A stretch of 8,272 nucleotides of DNA from an uncultured Collinsella sp. (GTDB lineage Bacteria > Actinomycetota > Coriobacteriia > Coriobacteriales > Coriobacteriaceae). Both the position numbers and the translations under genes were made by a program. Positions within the stretch are counted from its first letter, which is position 1, and each line of letters opens with the position of its first letter. The notes under the pieces are model-generated. The model worked only from the letters and a program-made list of their open reading frames with translations. It did not search any database and had not been told where the DNA came from. Shown piece after piece: positions 1 through 6,155 of this stretch. The stretch covers positions 1 to 8,272 of the forward strand of contig CABPWH010000077.1 of assembly GCA_902461085.1 (NCBI GenBank). The letters run 5' to 3'.

Positions 1-71
1 ACGCCCCGGCGAGCGGCATTTTATTGGTGGGGCGTGTCGTGTCGCCAACGGCGGCATGCCGCCTCGCCGCG
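1..71. other. Non-coding DNA downstream of ygiQ, with two short palindromes
   Basis: This short stretch follows the ygiQ stop codon on the minus strand. It contains a perfect 14-bp palindrome, GGCGGCATGCCGCC, at 50-63, whose edge is 8 bases beyond the stop. Arms ACGCCCC (1-7) and GGGGCGT (29-35) also form a 7-bp inverted repeat with a 21-base loop. Neither is followed by a clear T-run on the minus strand, so I do not call a rho-independent terminator. No gene is visible. The window begins here, so the context to the left is unknown. Confidence 0.4.
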
Positions 72-2207
72 CTAGTTGCGTCTGCCGCCTCCGTTGGCGC
101 CCTGACGCCCCTGTGCCGCGCGATTGCGACCGGCAGTGTTCTGCGCGCGGGACATACCGCCGTGACCCTTGCTGCCCTTGGGCCCCTTGCCGGCGGCGCC
201 ACCGTGGGCCTTGCCGCCCTTCTTGCCGGTGCCATGCCCACCGCCGGCAGACGTCTCGCCCGGGCGTGGCGGCACGGGGCGGATCAGGCAATGCTTGGTA
301 TAGCCGATCAGGTCACGACGCCCGGCCTTCTCTAGCGCCTCGCGCACCAGCTTGTAGTTCTCGGGCTTGCGATACTGGATGAGCGCGCGCTGCATGGCCT
401 TCTCATGCGGGTCGCGCGCCACGTAGATCGGCTGCATGGTGCGCGGATCTACACCGGTGTAGTACATGCAGGTCGACATGGTGGACGGGGTGGGGTAGAA
501 GTCCTGTACCTGCTCGGGCATGTAGCCCATGTCGCGCACGGCTTCGGCAAGGTCCACGGCTTCCTTCATGGTTGAACCGGGGTGGCTCGAGATCAGATAC
601 GGCACCACGTACTGCTTGAGTCCGTATTCGCGATTCAAGCGTTCAAATTTACGGCAGAATGCGTCGTAGACAGCTCGGCTCGGCTTGCCCATCACGGACA
701 GCACCGCGTCGCTCACGTGCTCGGGCGCTACGCGCAGCTGGCCCGAGACATGGTGTTCCAGCAGCTCGCGTAAAAACTCGTCCGAGGCATCGGCCATGGT
801 GTAGTCAAAACGGATGCCGCTGCGCACGAAGACCTTTTTGACGCCCGGCAGCTGGCGCAGGTCGCGCAACAGCTGCGTGTAGCCGCTTTCGTCGACCACC
901 ATGTTCTTGCATACGCTCGGCCACAGACAGCGCTTGTTCTTGCACACACCGTGCTTGAGCTGCTTGTCGCAGGCGGGGCGGCTAAAGTTGGCCGTTGGTC
1001 CACCCACGTCGTTGATGTAGCCCTTAAACTCGGGATCTCGCGTGAGCAGCTCGGCCTCGCGCATGATCGAGTCGTGGCTGCGCATCTGCAACACGCGGCC
1101 CTGGTGGAAGGTGAGCGCGCAAAACGAGCACTCGCCAAAACAGCCGCGGTTGGAGCTAATGGAAAACTTGATCTCAGCAAAGGCCGGCACGCCGCCTGCC
1201 GCGTCGTAGTCGGGATGCCAATCGCGTGCGTAGGGGAGTTCGGCAACCTCGTCCATCTCGTCGGTGGTGAGTGTTGCCGACGGCGGGTTCTGCACCACGT
1301 ACACGCTGTTGGGATATGGCTCTACCAGGCGATGCCCGGTGATGGGGTCCATATTCTGCTGCTGCACGTTAAAGCTGCGCGCGTAGTTGAGCTTGTCGGC
1401 GGCAAGGTCATCCCAGCTGGGCAGCAGGTCGTAGTCGTAGACCTCGTCGAGCGAGCTGGTGCGGTAGACGGTGCCGTTGATATAGGTAATCTGATCGACG
1501 GGCAGTCCCGCGTCGAGCGCGTCGGCGATCTCGACGATCGCGTGCTCGCCCATGCCGTAGATGAGGATGTCGGCGCCCGAGTCGAGCAGTACCGAGCGCT
1601 TGAGTTTGTCCTGCCAGTAGTCGTAGTGGGCCAGGCGACGCAGGCTTGCCTCGATACCGCCGATAATGATGGGGGCATCCTTGAAGGTCTGGCGGATGAG
1701 GTTGCCGTAGACCGTGACGGCGCGATTGGGACGGCGCCCCTCCTCGCCACCGGGGGTATAGGCGTCGGTGTGGCGGCGGTGCTTGGTTACCGAATAGTGG
1801 TTGACCATGGAGTCCATGTTGCCGGCGCTGACGAGAAAGCCCAGCCGCGGCTCGCCGAGCACGGTGATGCTGGCGGGGTCGGTCCAGTCGGGCTGGCAGA
1901 TGATGCCCACCTTGTAGCCGTGCGCGTCGAGGACGCGGCTGACGATGGCCATGCCAAAGCTGGGATGGTCCACGTAGGCGTCGCCGCAGATGTAGACAAA
2001 GTCACACTGGTCCCAGCCGCGCGCATCCATGTCGGCGCGACTGACGGGGAGGAACTTATCGCGGCCTGGACGCCAAGGACGCGAGGGCGCTGCTGAGGCA
2101 TGCGTGGGTCGCGAGCCCTGCGCCTTACCGCCGCGCTTTTGCTGCTGGCCCTGTTTGCCCTGCTGACTGCGCTGGTTGTTCTGAGCGTGCTGAGGCTTTT
2201 TTGCCAC
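72..2207 (-). CDS. ygiQ: YgiQ family radical SAM protein (UPF0313)
   Basis: A 711-residue cytosolic protein of the YgiQ family, a radical S-adenosylmethionine group whose reaction is not established as far as I know. Residues about 51-110 match the family N-terminus (KFLPVSRADMDARGWDQCD, then GDAYVDHPSFGMAI and a C-x-P-D-W segment). The [4Fe-4S] motif CxxxCxxC is C356, C360, C363. A second cysteine group follows at C413, C422, C427 and C433, as is usual in this family. Residues about 570-645 (YPTPSTMSTCMYYTG to the CLIRP segment) match the C-terminal DUF3362 region. The start chosen is GTG at 2207, behind GGGAGGG (2211-2217). Both ends are unusual: residues 1-50 are rich in K, Q and R, and residues about 645-711 are rich in G, K, R and N, both probably disordered. 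The gene is divergent from the DUF1275 gene and appears to be transcribed alone. The family assignment is secure; the function is not. Confidence 0.93.
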   Translation of the reverse strand: MAKKPQHAQNNQRSQQGKQGQQQKRGGKAQGSRPTHASAAPSRPWRPGRDKFLPVSRADMDARGWDQCDFVYICGDAYVDHPSFGMAIVSRVLDAHGYKVGIICQPDWTDPASITVLGEPRLGFLVSAGNMDSMVNHYSVTKHRRHTDAYTPGGEEGRRPNRAVTVYGNLIRQTFKDAPIIIGGIEASLRRLAHYDYWQDKLKRSVLLDSGADILIYGMGEHAIVEIADALDAGLPVDQITYINGTVYRTSSLDEVYDYDLLPSWDDLAADKLNYARSFNVQQQNMDPITGHRLVEPYPNSVYVVQNPPSATLTTDEMDEVAELPYARDWHPDYDAAGGVPAFAEIKFSISSNRGCFGECSFCALTFHQGRVLQMRSHDSIMREAELLTRDPEFKGYINDVGGPTANFSRPACDKQLKHGVCKNKRCLWPSVCKNMVVDESGYTQLLRDLRQLPGVKKVFVRSGIRFDYTMADASDEFLRELLEHHVSGQLRVAPEHVSDAVLSVMGKPSRAVYDAFCRKFERLNREYGLKQYVVPYLISSHPGSTMKEAVDLAEAVRDMGYMPEQVQDFYPTPSTMSTCMYYTGVDPRTMQPIYVARDPHEKAMQRALIQYRKPENYKLVREALEKAGRRDLIGYTKHCLIRPVPPRPGETSAGGGHGTGKKGGKAHGGAAGKGPKGSKGHGGMSRAQNTAGRNRAAQGRQGANGGGRRN

Positions 2208-2210
2208 GAT

Positions 2211-2244
2211 CCCTCCCGGTGTCTGTATGCTGCACGTAATTGTA
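2211..2244 (-). promoter_or_regulatory. Candidate promoter -10 and ribosome binding site of ygiQ
   Basis: On the minus strand TACAAT (2239-2244) is a good -10 hexamer, about 30 bases before the GTG start. GGGAGGG (2211-2217) lies 3-4 bases before GTG, slightly close but strong, and it decides the start. No convincing -35 is seen at the usual distance; that region is occupied by the inverted repeat at 2245-2279. The same CT(T/G)GTTACAAT string occurs upstream of mnmA. Confidence 0.45.
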
Positions 2245-2279
2245 ACCAGTCTTTTTGGGACGGCGCTAAAAAGACTGGT
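2245..2279. repeat. 12-bp perfect inverted repeat in the ygiQ/DUF1275 divergent region
   Basis: ACCAGTCTTTTT (2245-2256) and AAAAAGACTGGT (2268-2279) are perfect inverted arms around an 11-base spacer. The element abuts the -10 hexamer of ygiQ and covers the place of its -35. It could therefore be an operator for a dimeric regulator, or a dispersed intergenic repeat. It could also form an RNA hairpin, but no coding gene ends here, so a terminator role is unlikely. Confidence 0.6.
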
Positions 2280-2391
2280 GGAGTACATGAGCTGGTGAGT
2301 GAGAGCGTCGCTGAGCCAGTCGTTTGTTTCCAGACTGTGTATCTGCGCGTTGGAGAACCCGTCTCGCGCGCACGCCATGTTGTCAATGGGT

Positions 2392-2450
2392 TACAGTATG
2401 AACGGCGGTTATGTTTCCGCCAACGCACGAGAGAGTCGTCAACAAGGAGG
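2392..2450 (+). promoter_or_regulatory. Candidate -10 and ribosome binding site of the DUF1275 gene
   Basis: AAGGAGG at 2444-2450 lies 10 bases before the ATG at 2461 and supports that start; an ATG at 2451 directly touching the Shine-Dalgarno sequence is out of frame. TACAGT (2392-2397) is a possible -10 about 70 bases upstream. No good -35 is visible. A weak hairpin, GGCGG/CCGCC (2404-2408 and 2417-2421), would lie in the leader. The ribosome binding site is clear; the promoter is tentative. Confidence 0.4.
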
Positions 2451-2460
2451 ATGCACGACG

Positions 2461-3177
2461 ATGCAGCGTGCCAAACAGATATCGGAGTCCATCGAGCTGG
2501 GCATCATCTTGGCGCTCGCCGGTGGCTTTATGGACGTGTATTCGTACATTGGGCGCGACCATGTTTTCGCCAACGCGCAGACAGGCAACATCCTGCTCGT
2601 GGGCGTGAGCATCTCGGAGGGCAACTGGGCACTTGCGGAGCGCTACTTCTTCCCTGTGGTGTCGTTTGCCGTGGGTATTATGCTTGCCGATCTGGTACAC
2701 GAGCGGTTTGGCAGCGTGATCCACTGGCGTCAGGTGACGGTGTTCTTTGAAGCCGTCATCTTACTGGGCGTGAGCTTTATCCCGGGCGGCAATTTCAACC
2801 TGCTCGCCAACTGCCTCACCTCGTTTGCCTGCGGCATGCAGGTCGAGAGCTTCCGCAAGATCCACGGTCACGGCATCGCTACGACCATGTGCATCGGCAA
2901 CTTGCGCAACGCGCTGCAAAACGTGGACGATTACATCATCACCCACAGGCGCGGCTTTTTGGAAAACGGCCTGCTGTACTTTGGCGTGATCTTTACCTTT
3001 GTGTTTGGCGCCGTGTTGGGCAACTGGTGTATTGAGCGCATGGGCCTGCACGCCATCGTCGTGGCGAGCTTGCTGCTGTTTGTCGCGTTTGCCATCATGT
3101 TCATCGACCGCGAGCGCGACTTGCGCTTACGCTGGAAGGTTGCGGCCGAGGCTTGGAAAGAGGGCTGCCGAAAGTAA
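2461..3177 (+). CDS. DUF1275 (YoaK-like) membrane protein
   Basis: A 238-residue integral membrane protein of the DUF1275/YoaK family, small multi-pass proteins of unknown transport or regulatory role. The family signature near the N-terminus is visible: GGFMDVYSYIGRDHVFANAQ followed by TGNILLVG (about residues 21-48). A second conserved element, GHGIATTMCIGNLRNALQ, lies near residues 135-152. Hydrophobic segments fall at about 11-31, 63-80, 92-106, 110-126, 166-190 and 195-214, consistent with roughly six spans. The C-terminus, after the last span, is strongly charged (DRERDLRLRWK). The start at 2461 is chosen over earlier in-frame codons because of the Shine-Dalgarno sequence. The length is normal for the family. 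A terminator follows 5 bases after the stop, so this is probably a single-gene unit. Confidence 0.88.
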   Translation: MQRAKQISESIELGIILALAGGFMDVYSYIGRDHVFANAQTGNILLVGVSISEGNWALAERYFFPVVSFAVGIMLADLVHERFGSVIHWRQVTVFFEAVILLGVSFIPGGNFNLLANCLTSFACGMQVESFRKIHGHGIATTMCIGNLRNALQNVDDYIITHRRGFLENGLLYFGVIFTFVFGAVLGNWCIERMGLHAIVVASLLLFVAFAIMFIDRERDLRLRWKVAAEAWKEGCRK

Positions 3178-3182
3178 CCGAA

Positions 3183-3219
3183 TGCGGCAAAGGGGCTGTC
3201 CCTTTGCCGCAATATTTTT
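3183..3219 (+). terminator. Rho-independent terminator of the DUF1275 gene
   Basis: Arms TGCGGCAAAGGG (3183-3194) and CCCTTTGCCGCA (3200-3211) make a perfect 12-bp stem with a 5-base loop. An ATATTTTT tail (3212-3219) follows, and the whole begins 5 bases after the stop codon. The stem resembles the long repeat at 6199-6269 (shared TGCGG..AAA..GGG..CTGT order), so it may be a member of a dispersed palindrome family serving as a terminator. Confidence 0.8.
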
Positions 3220-3227
3220 CATCATCT

Positions 3228-3288
3228 GTTGAAACGCTTTAACAATTTTGACGTTCTCACGCGTTTTTCGTTTCAAAAGCGTTAGGAT
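3228..3288 (+). promoter_or_regulatory. Candidate operator/promoter region of fucO
   Basis: GTTGAAACGCTTTAAC (3228-3243) is an imperfect palindrome (12 of 16 positions symmetric) around a central CG, the shape of LacI-family operators. The string AACGCTTT (3233-3240) recurs inverted as AAAGCGTT (3276-3283), and TTGAAACG (3229-3236) recurs inverted as CGTTTCAA (3269-3276). TTGACG (3248-3253) is a fair -35, but the bases 17 downstream are a poor -10. TAGGAT (3283-3288) is a fair -10 without a matching -35. Regulator binding is an inference. Confidence 0.35.
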
Positions 3289-3300
3289 GGGACTCATAGC

Positions 3301-3336
3301 GTGGGGCGTAATGGGTGCCCCGCACACGATGGGAGG
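3301..3336 (+). promoter_or_regulatory. Leader hairpin and ribosome binding site of fucO
   Basis: GTGGGGC (3301-3307) pairs with GCCCC-G-CAC (3317-3325), a stem with a single bulged base, five bases before the Shine-Dalgarno sequence GGGAGG (3331-3336). The latter is 6 bases from the ATG at 3343 and fixes that start rather than an upstream in-frame one at 3301. The hairpin does not cover the ribosome binding site, so it may stabilise the transcript rather than block translation. Confidence 0.45.
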
Positions 3337-3342
3337 CTATCA

Positions 3343-4509
3343 ATGGCTAATCGTTTCGTTCTCAATACCATCTCTTATCATGGTTCCGGCGCCATCAAGG
3401 AAATCCCCGGCGAGCTCCAGCGTCGCGGCTACAAGAAGATTTTCGTCTGTTCCGATCCCGATCTGGTCAAGTTTGGCGTTACCGCCAAGGTGACCGACGA
3501 GCTCGACGCCGCCGGCATCGCTTGGAGCCTCTACTCCGAGATCAAGCCCAACCCCACCATCCAGAACGTCAAGGACGGCGTCGAGGCCTTCAAGGCCGCC
3601 GAGGCTGACGCTATCGTGACCATCGGCGGCGGCTCCTCCATGGACACCGCTAAGGCCATCGGCATCATCATCAACAACCCCGAGTTCGCCGATGTCCGCA
3701 GCCTCGAGGGCGTTGCTCCCACTAAGAACCACGCCGTGTTCACCATCGCCGTGCCGACGACCGCCGGTACCGCCGCCGAGGTGACCATCAACTACGTCAT
3801 CACCGACCCCGAGAAGGTCCGCAAGTTCGTGTGCGTCGACACTAACGACGCCCCCGAGGTCGCCGTCGTCGACCCCGACATGATGGCTTCCATGCCCGCC
3901 GGCCTGACTGCTTCCACCGGCATGGACGCTCTGACCCACGCCATCGAGGGCTACACCACCAAGGGCGCTTGGGAGCTCTCCGACATGTTCCACTTTGAGG
4001 CCATTAAGCTGATCAGCGAGAACCTGCGCGACTCCGTCGCCGAGGCCAAGTCCGGCCAGCCCGGCTCCGGCCGTGAGGGCATGGCTCTTGGTCAGTATGT
4101 CGCCGGCATGGGCTTCTCCAATGTTGGCCTGGGCATCGACCACGCCATGGCTCACACCCTGTCCGCTCACTACGACACCCCGCACGGCGTCGCTTGCGCC
4201 ATGCTGCTGCCGATCGCCATGGAGTTCAACAAGCCGGTTTGCGCTGAGCGCCTGGCCAAGGTTGCCGTCGCCATGGGCGTTGACACCACGGGCATGAGCA
4301 CCGCCGAGGCCGCCGATGCCGCCATCGCCGCCGTTAAGCAGCTCTCTGCCGACGTGAACATCCCACACGTCTGCGAGGCCATGAAGGCTGACGAGATCGA
4401 GATCCTGGCCAAGGACGCCATGGCTGACGCCTGCTTCCCGGGCAACCCGCGCGAGGCGACGCTCGACGACGTCATCGAGCTCTTCAAGAAGATCTGCCCG
4501 GCTGCCTAA
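3343..4509 (+). CDS. fucO: Lactaldehyde reductase / iron-containing alcohol dehydrogenase (FucO-like)
   Basis: A 388-residue group III iron-dependent alcohol dehydrogenase, close to E. coli FucO from the first residues (MANRFVLN) to the end (NPREATLDDVIEL). FucO reduces L-lactaldehyde to (S)-1,2-propanediol with NADH, disposing of reducing power during fucose or rhamnose fermentation. Relatives also interconvert other short aldehydes and alcohols. The dinucleotide-binding GGGSSMD loop is residues 95-101. The metal ligands correspond to D195, H199 (DALTHAIEG), H267 (IDHAMAH) and H281 (TPHG). Long family blocks such as NNPEFADVRSLEG and MALGQYVAGMGFSN are present. A loop near residues 228-237 is a few residues longer than in E. 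coli. Codon use is strongly biased to preferred codons, more than in the neighbours, suggesting high expression. No fuculose-pathway genes lie nearby, so the physiological substrate is uncertain. It has its own leader and terminator. Confidence 0.92.
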   Translation: MANRFVLNTISYHGSGAIKEIPGELQRRGYKKIFVCSDPDLVKFGVTAKVTDELDAAGIAWSLYSEIKPNPTIQNVKDGVEAFKAAEADAIVTIGGGSSMDTAKAIGIIINNPEFADVRSLEGVAPTKNHAVFTIAVPTTAGTAAEVTINYVITDPEKVRKFVCVDTNDAPEVAVVDPDMMASMPAGLTASTGMDALTHAIEGYTTKGAWELSDMFHFEAIKLISENLRDSVAEAKSGQPGSGREGMALGQYVAGMGFSNVGLGIDHAMAHTLSAHYDTPHGVACAMLLPIAMEFNKPVCAERLAKVAVAMGVDTTGMSTAEAADAAIAAVKQLSADVNIPHVCEAMKADEIEILAKDAMADACFPGNPREATLDDVIELFKKICPAA

Positions 4510-4562
4510 CCCAGTTTGGTGGTCCTTCGCCCGTAGGCGTATGGTCTTTTGACTTGCTGCTG

Positions 4563-4594
4563 GCCCCGCCGTGCTGCGCACGGCGGGGCTTTTT
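4563..4594 (+). terminator. Rho-independent terminator of fucO
   Basis: A 12-bp perfect stem (GCCCCGCCGTGC at 4563-4574 with its complement at 4578-4589), a 3-base loop and a T5 run (4590-4594). It lies 53 bases after the fucO stop. This is a textbook strong intrinsic terminator. Confidence 0.95.
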
Positions 4595-4668
4595 GTGCTG
4601 CGTCAATGTCCTGAGACGGGTAAAACCAAAGCATGCTGCCCGCTGCGGATAGGTGGTGCACTTCCCAG

Positions 4669-4693
4669 CGTGCATTTTTGGGAGTATTCAGCA
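4669..4693 (-). repeat. 25-bp motif, copy A, embedded in a bulged hairpin
   Basis: On the plus strand this reads CGTGCA-N6-GGAGTATTCAGCA, the reverse complement of the layout of copy B at 4870-4894: 19 defined bases are identical and the six central bases differ. Copy A also sits in a larger hairpin. TGCATTTTT (4671-4679) pairs with AAAAATGCA (4701-4709), or alternatively the outer 7 bp pair while TTCAG (4687-4691) pairs with CTGAA (4698-4702). The function is unknown: it may be a protein-binding site or one end of a non-autonomous element. Confidence 0.7.
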
Positions 4694-4720
4694 AGCTCTG
4701 AAAAATGCATAACGTTGTGA

Positions 4721-4769
4721 ATGGGCCGTAGTGGCCCATCGACAGCCCCTGTGGGCGGGCTATCGATGG
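4721..4769. repeat. Two overlapping, mutually exclusive hairpins
   Basis: ATGGGCC (4721-4727) pairs with GGCCCAT (4733-4739), a perfect 7-bp stem. The second half of that stem overlaps CCATCGACAGCCC (4736-4748), which pairs with GGGCTATCGATGG (4757-4769) over 13 positions with one mismatch. The two cannot form together in one RNA strand. No gene starts soon enough downstream to support a riboswitch call, so they are recorded only as structure. Confidence 0.55.
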
Positions 4770-4869
4770 ACGGAGATGGCTGTCGCCGCGTTTTTGGTTT
4801 GCGACGGTCTACAACACTGCTGTAACCGCGTCGTTTTGTCGTTTGTGATGGGGTCGTTGGGGCCCACGG

Positions 4870-4894
4870 TGCTGAATACTCCGTTTTTTGCACG
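4870..4894 (+). repeat. 25-bp motif, copy B
   Basis: TGCTGAATACTCC, then six bases (GTTTTT), then TGCACG. This is the inverted partner of copy A at 4669-4693; 176 bases separate them. In this copy the core lies in the loop of a small stem, ACGG (4866-4869) with CCGT (4881-4884). Identity over 19 defined positions with a freely varying A- or T-rich centre suggests selection on the two flanks, as in a binding site. This is an inference. Confidence 0.7.
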
Positions 4895-4913
4895 GTCCGG
4901 GGTAGGGTACCCT

Positions 4914-4985
4914 GAGACAAAATAAATAGATGCCTCATTTATATACATAAACCAATATGTATTATGCAAGATTAGGATTGAAATT
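4914..4985. promoter_or_regulatory. AT-rich island with inverted repeats
   Basis: A sharply AT-rich stretch in otherwise GC-rich DNA. It contains ATAAAT (4922-4927) with ATTTAT (4937-4942), and ATACATA (4943-4949) with TATGTAT (4956-4962), a perfect 7-bp inverted repeat. TATTAT (4960-4965) could be a -10 for the peptidase gene about 140 bases downstream, but no -35 is obvious. It may be a promoter/upstream element or a binding site for an AT-preferring protein. Confidence 0.3.
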
Positions 4986-5061
4986 CGCGTCTGTGCACAA
5001 AATCAGTGTGGGGACGTCTGGGGGCGGCTTGGCTCCCAGGGCCTTGCGCGTGCAGAACGGT

Positions 5062-5097
5062 TAAAATCGGGACTCGGTCTTAGTTTTACTTGGAAGG
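5062..5097 (+). promoter_or_regulatory. Candidate -10 and ribosome binding site of the M42 peptidase gene
   Basis: TAAAAT (5062-5067) is a plausible -10 about 37 bases before the start codon, without a clear -35. GGAAGG (5092-5097) directly abuts an ATG at 5098 but is well spaced (5-6 bases) from the in-frame ATG at 5104. The second ATG is therefore preferred as the start. Confidence 0.4.
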
Positions 5098-5103
5098 ATG
5101 CAT

Positions 5104-6147
5104 ATGACTTCTAATATTGATGCTTCTCTAGAGGAGACGCTCTCCTATATCGCAGGACAGCTTAAGACGCTGACTTCTATTGCTTCGCCTACCGGCTATA
5201 CCCGTGCGGCGACTGATTATCTAATGGAAACGTTGCGCGATATGGGCTTTGAGCCCGAGCGTTCCAATAAGGGCAACGTGCTGGTTGAGCTTGGCGGCGA
5301 GGGCGAGCCGCTCGTACTGGCGAGCCATGTCGATACCCTGGGCGCCATGGTGCGTTCCATTAAGGACAATGGCCGCCTGCGCCCCACGACGCTTGGTGGG
5401 CACCAATGGTCTACGGCCGATGGCGAGAACTGCACCGTCTACACGCGCGACGGCAATGTCTACACGGGCGTGGTTCTTAACACCGAGCCTTCGGCGCACG
5501 TGGCCGACGAGCCGGTCAAGACCATCGAGAAGAACATGGAGATCCTGCTCGACGAGAACGTCGACAGCAAGGACGATGTGCTCGAGCTGGGTATTCAGAC
5601 TGGCGACATCATCGCTATGGACCCTCGCACGACGGTGGCGGAGAGTGGCTACATTAAGAGCCGCTTCCTGGACGACAAGCTTTCGGCCGCCATTTTGCTG
5701 GGCTTGGCGCGTGCCGTCGCCGCTGGCGAGGTGACGCTTTCGCGTAAGGTTTCGCTGCTCTTTACCGTGTACGAGGAGGTCGGCCATGGCGGTGCCTTTG
5801 TGCCGGCCGACACGCGCGAGATGATCAGCGTGGACATGGGCTGCGTGGGCGACGACCTGGGCTGCACCGAGCGCATGGTTTCGATTTGCGCCAAGGATTC
5901 GGGCGGTCCGTACAACTACGACCTGGTAACCACGCTGTCCAACATCGCGCGCGAGCTGGAGCTCGATTACGCCATCGATGTGTACCCACACTACGGCTCG
6001 GACGTTGAGGCCACGCTTTCCGCCGGCTACGACATCCGTCACGGCCTGATCGGCCCCGGCGTATACGCGAGCCACAACTACGAGCGCAGCCACATGGACG
6101 GCGTGCGCAACACCTTCGAGCTCGTCCGAGCCTACGTACAACGCTAA
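5104..6147 (+). CDS. M42 family metallopeptidase (glutamyl/deblocking aminopeptidase-like)
   Basis: A 347-residue di-metal aminopeptidase of family M42 (the TET/FrvX/YsdC group), cytosolic enzymes that usually trim peptides as large oligomers. The expected metal and catalytic residues are visible in order: H75 and D77 (SHVDTLG), D190 (LDDK, bridging Asp), catalytic E224 with E225 (YEEVGHGG), D244 (SVDMG) and H324 (SHNYERSH). The SGGPYNYDLV segment near residue 265 also matches the family. There is no signal peptide. The length is typical. The start at 5104 is preferred over 5098 because of Shine-Dalgarno spacing; the difference is two residues. The gene stands alone between a long intergenic region and a convergent mnmA. 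Substrate preference cannot be read from sequence; some family members act on acidic N-terminal residues. Confidence 0.9.
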   Translation: MTSNIDASLEETLSYIAGQLKTLTSIASPTGYTRAATDYLMETLRDMGFEPERSNKGNVLVELGGEGEPLVLASHVDTLGAMVRSIKDNGRLRPTTLGGHQWSTADGENCTVYTRDGNVYTGVVLNTEPSAHVADEPVKTIEKNMEILLDENVDSKDDVLELGIQTGDIIAMDPRTTVAESGYIKSRFLDDKLSAAILLGLARAVAAGEVTLSRKVSLLFTVYEEVGHGGAFVPADTREMISVDMGCVGDDLGCTERMVSICAKDSGGPYNYDLVTTLSNIARELELDYAIDVYPHYGSDVEATLSAGYDIRHGLIGPGVYASHNYERSHMDGVRNTFELVRAYVQR

Positions 6148-6155
6148 CGATGCAG

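Larger units (their letters stand above)
4595..5103. other. Long intergenic region without a convincing gene
   Basis: About 510 bases between the fucO terminator and the peptidase gene. Open frames here (for example 4731-4925 plus and 4603-4938 minus) lack a ribosome binding site and recognisable sequence, and run through repeats and palindromes, so I read the region as non-coding. It holds two inverted copies of a 25-bp motif (4669-4693, 4870-4894), two overlapping hairpins (4721-4769), a palindrome AGGGTACCCT (4904-4913), a direct repeat CCTGAGAC (4610-4617 and 4911-4918), an AT-rich island (4914-4985) and a candidate promoter for the peptidase. A structured RNA is possible but not shown. 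Confidence 0.6.

Noticed and set aside
951..2096. Long plus-strand open frame opposite ygiQ
   Set aside because: Shadow frame of a GC-rich coding region: no ribosome binding site and Val/Ala/Gly-rich antisense composition, while the minus strand is clearly YgiQ.
2208..2378. In-frame N-terminal extension of ygiQ to an ATG at 2378
   Set aside because: The extension crosses the candidate -10, the Shine-Dalgarno sequence and the inverted repeat, and is unlike YgiQ proteins. GTG at 2207 has a strong ribosome binding site.
3340..4581. Long minus-strand open frame opposite fucO
   Set aside because: Gly/Val/Asp/Leu-rich antisense composition caused by strong codon bias in fucO; it also runs through the fucO terminator.
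4603..4938. Minus-strand 111-residue open frame in the intergenic region, and a 64-residue plus-strand frame at 4731-4925
   Set aside because: No ribosome binding site or recognisable domain, and both frames run through the repeated motif and hairpins. More likely repeat sequence that annotation pipelines could mistake for a protein.
4595..5103. Riboswitch, tRNA or CRISPR array
   Set aside because: No tRNA cloverleaf and no regularly spaced direct repeats. The hairpins do not match a riboswitch I recognise and are far from the next start codon.
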